The notes under the pieces: generated by a model
Told to the model about the DNA's origin: nothing
Database searches by the model: none
What the model saw: only the letters and a program-made list of their open reading frames with translations
Made by a program: the position numbers and the translations under genes
Part shown: positions 58,238 to 64,000 of the stretch, in pieces
How the letters are laid out: each line of letters opens with the position of its first letter
How positions within the stretch are numbered: the stretch's first letter is position 1
DNA from: Chryseolinea sp. H1M3-3
GTDB taxonomy: Bacteria > Bacteroidota > Bacteroidia > Cytophagales > Cyclobacteriaceae
DNA length: 64,000 bases
Assembly (NCBI RefSeq): GCF_029360725.1
Contig: NZ_JARKMY010000014.1
Span: 255,201-319,200, forward strand
Reading direction: 5' to 3'

Positions 58238-59452
58238 CTATAATTTAAGACGAATTCCTGCACGTATCAGCCCGCCAGTGATGAGGGCACATAGGACAGC
58301 AAACAGAAGAGACTTAATTAAACCCACCATACCGGTGAGCAAAACCTCCGGAAGGTGGAATCCAACTAATCTCGTAAACCCGTATGCGAAATAAGGGATA
58401 AGATAACAAAGTAACGTATCCGTACCCGCAGGTCTGATAATATTAAACCAACTTGCTTTTTTATAAACATCGGCGGTCCAGTAAATGACTGTAAATGCTA
58501 AAATTGTGAAAGCGCTACATAAAAAAAGCCACGCAGGTGTCGCTCCCAATTTAGCTAAGCCCCAGTACGGCCGTACGATAATGGAGAGAATTATTAATAA
58601 AATGGATATGGCTATAAAAACGACAGTCAGAATTTTGTTATCGTTCTTAGATCTGAAGTACTGAAAGATTAACGAAGTTACAACGCCTCCCATAGTAAGT
58701 CCCGCAAGCGTACCTCCTAAGATTGCGTTTGGAATAAAATGAAATACTTCCGGCACATTTCCGCTGTGATATAACATGCTTAATGCCGCAAAAAAAATCC
58801 ATGCCGCCACCACGACGAGAAAATTATTTTTGCTGAAGACGGTAATGAGTCCACTTGCCAGGTAAGCCCAACCAATCAGTCCCAAAATGCCCCACCATTG
58901 CGGTCCAAAATAGCCGATGGCATTATCAGGTCCACCGCGATAAATCATTGCCAGAAAAACCAAAGTAGCTATAGCAACACCTTTTAAGCTATAGATCAGA
59001 ATTTGGTTTAGCGTTTTGGGGTATGTATTCCATATCGCGATAAAACAGATGCAGCAGATCGCATTCCACAACGGTCGCACCATACCAGTGGCCGCGGCGT
59101 TTATGCTTTCGCCATTAACCAGAAACACACCCATCACGAGCAACGCTATTGTTCGAAGCAAAACGTGCTTGACGAGTTGCCAATCAGTGTCTCCTTTTTT
59201 TCTTCGGTTAGTGATGGCATAAGGTAAGGACAGACCGACGATAAACAAAAACGCGGGGAATACTACATCTGCTAATCCAATACCATCCACACCCTGTTCA
59301 ACATGCCCCAGCCATGCCGGTATATTTTTCAACGACCACAAATCGTTCACAAAAATCATGAGGATCATGGTGAGCGCGCGCAGAATATCAATCGAAGTGA
59401 TATGTACTTTCGCGGTAGCTGCCGTTGGTGACAAGATTGCGGGGTCTTTCAT
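58238..59452 (-). CDS. NagX-like membrane protein (heparan-alpha-glucosaminide acetyltransferase family)
   Basis: A multi-pass membrane protein with about eleven to twelve hydrophobic segments, related to NagX/DUF5009 and the lysosomal acetyltransferase HGSNAT, which acetylates glucosamine ends across a membrane. The N-terminal HITSIDILRALTMILMIFVND with 'VFPAFLFIVGLSLPYA' is the family hallmark. The frame opens at a GTG (59476), but the ATG at 59452 (MKDPAILSP) is preferred (404 residues). In Bacteroidota such genes lie in GlcNAc/chitin use loci, which fits the GH18 gene just downstream. Confidence 0.85.
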   Translation of the reverse strand: MKDPAILSPTAATAKVHITSIDILRALTMILMIFVNDLWSLKNIPAWLGHVEQGVDGIGLADVVFPAFLFIVGLSLPYAITNRRKKGDTDWQLVKHVLLRTIALLVMGVFLVNGESINAAATGMVRPLWNAICCICFIAIWNTYPKTLNQILIYSLKGVAIATLVFLAMIYRGGPDNAIGYFGPQWWGILGLIGWAYLASGLITVFSKNNFLVVVAAWIFFAALSMLYHSGNVPEVFHFIPNAILGGTLAGLTMGGVVTSLIFQYFRSKNDNKILTVVFIAISILLIILSIIVRPYWGLAKLGATPAWLFLCSAFTILAFTVIYWTADVYKKASWFNIIRPAGTDTLLCYLIPYFAYGFTRLVGFHLPEVLLTGMVGLIKSLLFAVLCALITGGLIRAGIRLKL

Positions 59453-59504
59453 TATCAAGAGTATAGTTGTTGGCACCGGTTAAGGGACCCGTGCAACCGT
59501 GCAA

Positions 59505-60767
59505 TCATTTCGTTTTGGTTGAAAATTCAGCATCCCAGTCAGGCCGCGAAATTCCGTTTAGATCATACACTACTTTACCCTCACGAACGGTGAGTTCACA
59601 CTGCAGCTTCTGATTTCCCTGCATACTAAATCCCCCGGAATCAACATAACCAAATTTACCTTTCAGTAAGGAAAATACAGCTACATCTGCTTCTGTTCCA
59701 GGCGAAAGATTGCCGAGGTCTTCCCGGTGAATAACCTGCGCTGGGTGCCATGTGGAAGCCGCAATCACTTGCTGTAAGGTCATACCCATGTTTAGAAACT
59801 TTGACATAACGTTGAGTTGATCCTTCATACCTCCGTTCATGCTACCCGTGTGAATGTCGGTGCTTATCGTGTTGGGAATGAAGCCGCTTTTCAGAGCAGG
59901 AATTGCCTGAGAGAAACGAAAACTTCCGCCGCCATGACCAACATCGAATACAATTCCATTCTTCTGAGCTTCTACCACAAATGGTAAAATCTTTCCTTGT
60001 TCATCAACAATAGGCTGCCGGCTTGGTAGTTGCGCAAAAGTATGGGTAAAGATATCACCTGGCCGAAGGTGTTTAGTAAACAACTCACGAATAGGAAGGG
60101 GTGGAAGATGTCCGCCAAAATCTATCATCACCGGTACATTTGCAATGTTACCGGCCTGAACAGCGCGGTCGACGGGATCCCATTCCCCACCCATATAATG
60201 TGCTACTTTAATACCAACAATTTCCTTGTGTTGTTTTACGACCATGGCCGTCATTTTTGCATCCATATCGCTTAGGTTCTGTTCATAGGGGCCGCCACGC
60301 ATCCCCTCGCCTACGATGTTTAAAAATGAGAGCACTCTTGTTTTTGCGTGATCGATTGTCTGTGTTTTAAAAGCGCTAAAAGTTTTCCATCCCGCTCCAC
60401 CTGCGTCAACTACGGTGGTTACGCCGCTACGAAAAGTAAACCCGTCTGGTGGAAGTGCTTCCAATCCATTACCGAGGTAATGGTCGGGCTCTGTCCCGAA
60501 AAAGTTGTGAGAATGTATATCAATAATTCCAGGAGTAACATATAAACCTTTTGCATCAATGACCTGCGCCGCTTTTTTTGCATCTATATTTTTGGCAACA
60601 CTGACAATCTTATTTTCCAGGATTGCCACGTCCATTATTTCATTGATGTTATTCTTCAAATCGATAACGTGTCCGCCTTTAATTATCAGCGTATATTCCT
60701 GGGATTTACCGGCCACCACAGTAAATACCAAAGTCAAAAGGATTAACCATTTAAATTTTGAATGCAT
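59505..60767 (-). CDS. Exported amidohydrolase (deacetylase-like metallohydrolase)
   Basis: A metal-dependent amidohydrolase, with the HxH motif in PGIIDIHSHNFFG and later metal ligands in HLPP, HTFAQLP, DVGHGGGSF and STDIHTGS. This is the EF_0837/AHA_3915-type subgroup, which is often encoded beside SelA-like PLP enzymes. The start at 60767 (MHSKFKWLILLTLVFTVVAG) gives a signal peptide and avoids overlap with the RidA gene; the frame itself opens at 60824. It lies between RidA and NagX genes. Removal of an acyl or other amide group from an amino compound is the most likely reaction. Confidence 0.85.
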   Translation of the reverse strand: MHSKFKWLILLTLVFTVVAGKSQEYTLIIKGGHVIDLKNNINEIMDVAILENKIVSVAKNIDAKKAAQVIDAKGLYVTPGIIDIHSHNFFGTEPDHYLGNGLEALPPDGFTFRSGVTTVVDAGGAGWKTFSAFKTQTIDHAKTRVLSFLNIVGEGMRGGPYEQNLSDMDAKMTAMVVKQHKEIVGIKVAHYMGGEWDPVDRAVQAGNIANVPVMIDFGGHLPPLPIRELFTKHLRPGDIFTHTFAQLPSRQPIVDEQGKILPFVVEAQKNGIVFDVGHGGGSFRFSQAIPALKSGFIPNTISTDIHTGSMNGGMKDQLNVMSKFLNMGMTLQQVIAASTWHPAQVIHREDLGNLSPGTEADVAVFSLLKGKFGYVDSGGFSMQGNQKLQCELTVREGKVVYDLNGISRPDWDAEFSTKTK

Positions 60768-60824
60768 TGCTTTAAGTTTTATCGTTGTGTTCCAATGTTT
60801 GCGCTTGAATCGTAGTGGGGCCAA

Positions 60825-61286
60825 TTAAATATAAGCGATGCAGTCCATCTCCACAAGAGAATCGCCGGGCACCCCGCCGTATACTGCAACCGTTGTCCTG
60901 ACCGGAGGTTTGTTTCCAAACCGTCCTTTATAGGCCTCATTCATTGCTTTGTAATCATTTAGATCATGAAGAAATACGCTGACCTTTAAAACTTTTTGCA
61001 TGGAAGATCCTGCCTTCACCAGTTCCTTTTCAATTTCATCTAAAACGTGCTTGGTATGGGCCGTAATGTCACCATCGAAGTGGGCACCTTTGCCTGCTAC
61101 GAAAACCATGTTTCCAAACTTTGTAGATCCGGAAAACAACGGAACGTCCTGGTCGTCCTTCACTACATTAAACACTTCTTTTTCAGATGCTGTATCGGCC
61201 TTGGCCTTCGTTGCTAATCCTAGTCCTGTAACCCCTGCAATGGTAGCAAACAATTTTTTTAACGTTGATCTTCTCTGTTCTTTCAT
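60825..61286 (-). CDS. Exported RidA family imine deaminase
   Basis: A 153-residue RidA/YjgF protein. RidA hydrolyses reactive enamine/imine products of PLP enzymes to keto acids and ammonia. The catalytic arginine is in PPVRTTVAVYG, and the C-terminal VEMDCIAYI is typical. A Tat-like signal precedes it (EQRRSTLKKLFATIAGVTGLGLA), so the protein is probably exported, which is unusual as RidA is normally cytoplasmic. It stands next to the amidohydrolase gene and in a cluster with an exported PLP enzyme that could make its substrate. Confidence 0.88.
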   Translation of the reverse strand: MKEQRRSTLKKLFATIAGVTGLGLATKAKADTASEKEVFNVVKDDQDVPLFSGSTKFGNMVFVAGKGAHFDGDITAHTKHVLDEIEKELVKAGSSMQKVLKVSVFLHDLNDYKAMNEAYKGRFGNKPPVRTTVAVYGGVPGDSLVEMDCIAYI

Positions 61287-61465
61287 GATAATGGATTTGA
61301 TTTAGTTGAAACAATTTATTTATATCAAGATGTTGGTTTCTAAAATTCATTTGAAGGTCTTGTTTACACTGCTGGCCTTGTTACCAAAAATTTTAACTGA
61401 TGCAGGTCAGCACCTTCATGGATAAATCGTCGAAATAAAAAATTACAATTGTCGTTCAAAATAGG

Positions 61466-62224
61466 TTATTCAAATACGATCGTTCCGAATTTTTGGTATT
61501 CATGGAAATTTCCTGCTTTTGCCAGGGTAGTTTTTTGCCAGCTCCAAGTGTTATAGCCTTCATCATAATCAATCCTATAGAAATTTGCGCGCCATCGTGC
61601 TCCCGACGATGGTGGTCCATCAATTAAGGAACCTAACAATGCGAAGGGGATAAAAAATTCGGCAGACCAATTACGGATTGCAGCGTGACTTTTTTTTTCT
61701 CCTCCTTGCACACTAGTAGCATGCTGTGTTCTTCGTTTTCCTTCATAACGCCAGGGCGCCCATCCCTGGACCCTACCTTTTATATTGGGAATGAGAATAG
61801 GCAATTCAAAGTTCAAAGGAGAAAGTTCATACTCAAAATAAATTGGAACAGACTGGTCAGGCCATAAATAAACTTCCACGACATCTTCTTTAAAAAGTGG
61901 CGCAAAATCTTCCTGAAGGGTCGCGGTAATTTTTTGATCATCACACCTGAATAAAAAATATATACCCTGAGAAGAGTATAGTAATTTAACCTGCGTTAAT
62001 AAACTTTTGCTGGAAGATGATTCCTGCTTCGTTATCGTTAGCCAATCCGCATTGTTCCAGTTTACTGAATTTCCATCACCGGTTACTATAAAATCAGTAG
62101 TTTTTCTTACAATTATTTTTGCTGAATCATTAAGCAACACCGACGAAAAGCTCTCCGTTGATGCGATCCCTATTATTAGAAATCCAAGAAATGTATACAA
62201 TATCCTGTTGTGGATCTGTCTCAT
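61466..62224 (-). CDS. Secreted carbohydrate-binding family 9-like protein
   Basis: A 252-residue protein with a signal peptide (about 1-29) and a beta-sandwich of the CBM9/DOMON-like type. Conserved pieces are the 'WNNADWLTI' start, YFLFRCDDQKITATLQ, the DVVEVYLWPD motif, and RWRANFYRIDY near the C-terminus. CBM9-like modules bind sugars at chain ends, and this single-domain form may present or bind a sugar in the periplasm or at the surface. It starts 3 nt after the PLP enzyme gene, so the two are co-transcribed. Confidence 0.8.
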   Translation of the reverse strand: MRQIHNRILYTFLGFLIIGIASTESFSSVLLNDSAKIIVRKTTDFIVTGDGNSVNWNNADWLTITKQESSSSKSLLTQVKLLYSSQGIYFLFRCDDQKITATLQEDFAPLFKEDVVEVYLWPDQSVPIYFEYELSPLNFELPILIPNIKGRVQGWAPWRYEGKRRTQHATSVQGGEKKSHAAIRNWSAEFFIPFALLGSLIDGPPSSGARWRANFYRIDYDEGYNTWSWQKTTLAKAGNFHEYQKFGTIVFE

Positions 62225-62227
62225 TAT

Positions 62228-63448
62228 TTACGCCGTCGCCTTAGTGAATTCTTCTTTAAGCCGGGTTGCTACAATTTTTTCCTGGCCGGGTTTTAACATA
62301 AAGACTGTCAGGTTTACGCTGTTTTCTGTTCCTCCGCCTAATTCTATAGAAGGGCTTCCATTTCTCAATGACTCACGCAATTGCTTGTCGGTAACTTTGA
62401 TTTTAGATTGATCCCACGTGACGCGAAGTGTAGGCGTATGGTTGCCGAGTGGGGGAACGTGAACTTCAGTTGTAATACCGGATAACTTGTTAACCGTATT
62501 TTCAATATGGGCAATGTTTGTTTCCCACATAGCCCATTCTTTGTCATGATCCTGGTTAATATATTTTTCCAATGCTATATACATTCCAAAAATTTCCTCC
62601 TTATTTATCTTCATCCCACGTCCGATGTTAAATCCACGAGGAGGCATGTGTAAACGAGCCGCTGCAATAATATCCTTTCTTCCCATGAGAAGACCAGCGC
62701 TTTGAGGGCCTCTGATTGCCTTTCCCCCTGAGATCACAACAAAGTCAAATCCCATGTCATTGAATCGCCATAAATTTGAAACAGGAGGAACATCTGCTGC
62801 GATATCAATCGATGTGGGAACATTGAATTTTTTTCCAAGCGCCACCCATTCCTCATGTTGGATTTTTCCTTTATCAGATTCAATGTGTAAAAAATGCATG
62901 AGGGCAGTCCGCTCGTTCACTGCCTTGGCAACGTCCTCGGCTGTTTCAACCTGTATGATCTTGCAGCCTGTATTCGTCAAGGCATGGTTATAAACAATGT
63001 CATGGCTCTTTTGGCAAATTACTTCTGATTTCATTCCTGAATACGCAAGATGAGGAACTTGCTGCACCTTCTTTTCGTCTATACCGGTAAGGATACCCGC
63101 CAATCCCAACGTCATCCCGGAAAAGGCACCTGATGTTACCACGGCTGCTTCAGCGTGAACTAACTTGGCTATTTTTTCTCCAACTTTGTCTTGAACCTCG
63201 TCAAGCAAGCAAAACTCCTTCGCTGTCGAATTAATTGCCTCCAGCACTTCATCATGCATGAGCGAGCCGGTCATATACGTTAAGGTCCCGGCAGCATTGA
63301 TAAAAGTTCGGACTCCCAGTTCTTTAAAAAGATCCCTCTTGGGTGGTTTCCCTCCTGCAAACGCAGTTGTAAATGGAATGGAAGTCATTATTCCTCCTAA
63401 AACAGGAATGGCAGTTAAGCGTTGAATTAGCTTTCTTCTGGTAAGCAT
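62228..63448 (-). CDS. Exported SelA-like PLP-dependent enzyme
   Basis: A 406-residue PLP enzyme of the SelA-related group (type I fold), the group that includes D-glucosaminate-6-phosphate ammonia-lyase (DgaE). The likely PLP lysine is Lys243 in VVISGGKAIRGPQS, and the N-terminal 'LGVRTFINAAGTLTYMTGS' fits the family. The first 30 residues (MLTRRKLIQRLTAIPVLGGI) look like a Tat signal, which would move a folded PLP enzyme out of the cytoplasm. It is the first gene of the minus-strand cluster, with CBM9-like, RidA and amidohydrolase genes following. Confidence 0.87.
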   Translation of the reverse strand: MLTRRKLIQRLTAIPVLGGIMTSIPFTTAFAGGKPPKRDLFKELGVRTFINAAGTLTYMTGSLMHDEVLEAINSTAKEFCLLDEVQDKVGEKIAKLVHAEAAVVTSGAFSGMTLGLAGILTGIDEKKVQQVPHLAYSGMKSEVICQKSHDIVYNHALTNTGCKIIQVETAEDVAKAVNERTALMHFLHIESDKGKIQHEEWVALGKKFNVPTSIDIAADVPPVSNLWRFNDMGFDFVVISGGKAIRGPQSAGLLMGRKDIIAAARLHMPPRGFNIGRGMKINKEEIFGMYIALEKYINQDHDKEWAMWETNIAHIENTVNKLSGITTEVHVPPLGNHTPTLRVTWDQSKIKVTDKQLRESLRNGSPSIELGGGTENSVNLTVFMLKPGQEKIVATRLKEEFTKATA

Positions 63449-63642
63449 ATAAGTGTTGAGAATGTTTGACGATTACAATATCGATTTATTAAGTTATTAC
63501 TTTCAGCGCACTTGTTTAGGATTAATTACACTTTTTGTATGAAAGGTGCATCACAACCTGCACACTGCGCACATTATTACTCAGAAGGTTTCAGGTTCCT
63601 AAAAATGATAACCAAATTTGACTGACAAAAATCTTCTATACA

Positions 63643-64000
63643 ATGATAACAACACATCATTCAATAGCGAAAAGTATTTCTATTGCCGTAGTATTTTTTT
63701 TCCTTTTTTCACCGACACACGCACAAAAAAGAAAACCTATTGACCTCTCAGCAACCAGGGAGACAAAAGCCCTTTTTAAAAACCTGGGTAAGCTCTCTAA
63801 AAAACATATACTGTTTGGGCATCAACATGCAACAGAATACGGTCATGGATGGTCTGGCGAAAAAGGGCGTTCAGATGTTAAATCTGTTACAGGTTCTCAT
63901 CCCGCAGTTATTGGTGTTGACCTGAGTGGGTTTTCCGGAAGGCCAGGCGAAGCCATCGCACGTGCTAAAGAAACTTTACGGGAAAACGTTGTGGACACAT
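63643..64000 (+). CDS. Glycoside hydrolase family 26 protein (start only)
   Basis: The first 119 codons of an exported enzyme that runs off the window. A signal peptide (about 1-24, SISIAVVFFFLFSPTHAQ) is followed by KHILFGHQHATEYGHGW and 'GSHPAVIGVDLSGFSG', matching the start of GH26 beta-mannanase-type barrels. The catalytic residues lie beyond the window, so activity is not confirmed. It is divergent from the PLP enzyme gene with 194 nt between them, so the two may share regulation. Confidence 0.85.
   Translation, partial: MITTHHSIAKSISIAVVFFFLFSPTHAQKRKPIDLSATRETKALFKNLGKLSKKHILFGHQHATEYGHGWSGEKGRSDVKSVTGSHPAVIGVDLSGFSGRPGEAIARAKETLRENVVDT

Noticed and set aside
1-64000. CRISPR arrays, insertion sequences, integrases or prophage genes
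   Set aside because: No regular spaced direct repeats, transposase frames or phage structural genes were found anywhere in the window.

Overview
The window looks like chromosomal DNA from a free-living, aerobic Bacteroidota bacterium, most likely of the Cytophagales type. This is inferred from several signs. Several genes are preceded by the Bacteroidota -7 promoter box TAnnTTTG rather than a -10/-35 pair. There is a TonB receptor with a carboxypeptidase-regulatory N-terminal domain, giant Reg_prop hybrid sensor kinases, a TPR-containing histidine kinase, an intact SUF operon, and short interspersed palindromes. I cannot name the species.

Layout. 0.2-3.2 kb: sulfate activation genes cysC-cysD-cysN (minus strand). 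3.6-5.0 kb: kdsC-kdsA for KDO synthesis. 5.3-20.8 kb: mixed housekeeping genes: a penicillin-acylase-type Ntn hydrolase, a sirtuin, topoisomerase I with a lysine-rich tail, a SixA-like phosphatase, a ureohydrolase, AGCS and NSS sodium symporters, a DoxX protein, an unrecognised conserved protein (15.5-16.9 kb), a TerB-like protein and an acyl-CoA synthetase. 20.97-21.50 kb: three tandem minus-strand copies of a tRNA-shaped RNA with a Leu-like body, a huge variable arm and an abnormal anticodon loop; I consider this the most unusual thing here. 21.7-28.4 kb: an Lrp/AsnC regulator, then sufBCDSE, a MIP18/DUF59 gene and a bacilliredoxin. 28.4-31.7 kb: a CPA1 antiporter and an epimerase-cysH pair. 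32.2-36.0 kb: queD-folE and an aconitase that carries a histone-H1-like basic tail. 36.1-39.7 kb: a siderophore-type TonB receptor with a PepSY membrane protein. 40.2-42.4 kb: a secreted nucleotide pyrophosphatase/phosphodiesterase and small proteins. 42.5-51.3 kb: two tandem, paralogous hybrid sensor kinases of about 1,400 residues. 51.3-57.1 kb: an alpha/beta hydrolase, a TPR sensor kinase and xseA-xseB. 57.3-64.0 kb: a minus-strand cluster of mostly exported enzymes (SelA-like PLP enzyme, CBM9-like protein, RidA, amidohydrolase, NagX-like membrane acyltransferase, GH18), with the start of a GH26 glycosidase running divergently off the end.

How the parts work together. Sulfate is activated by CysDN to APS and by CysC to PAPS. 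The separate CysH has the cysteine pattern of Fe-S APS reductases, so PAPS may serve sulfation as well as assimilation. The SUF genes supply Fe-S clusters needed by CysH and aconitase. The 36-40 kb TonB/PepSY pair would supply iron. The terminal cluster appears to handle amino-sugar or N-acyl compounds outside the cytoplasm.

No CRISPR array, insertion sequence, prophage or rRNA was seen.
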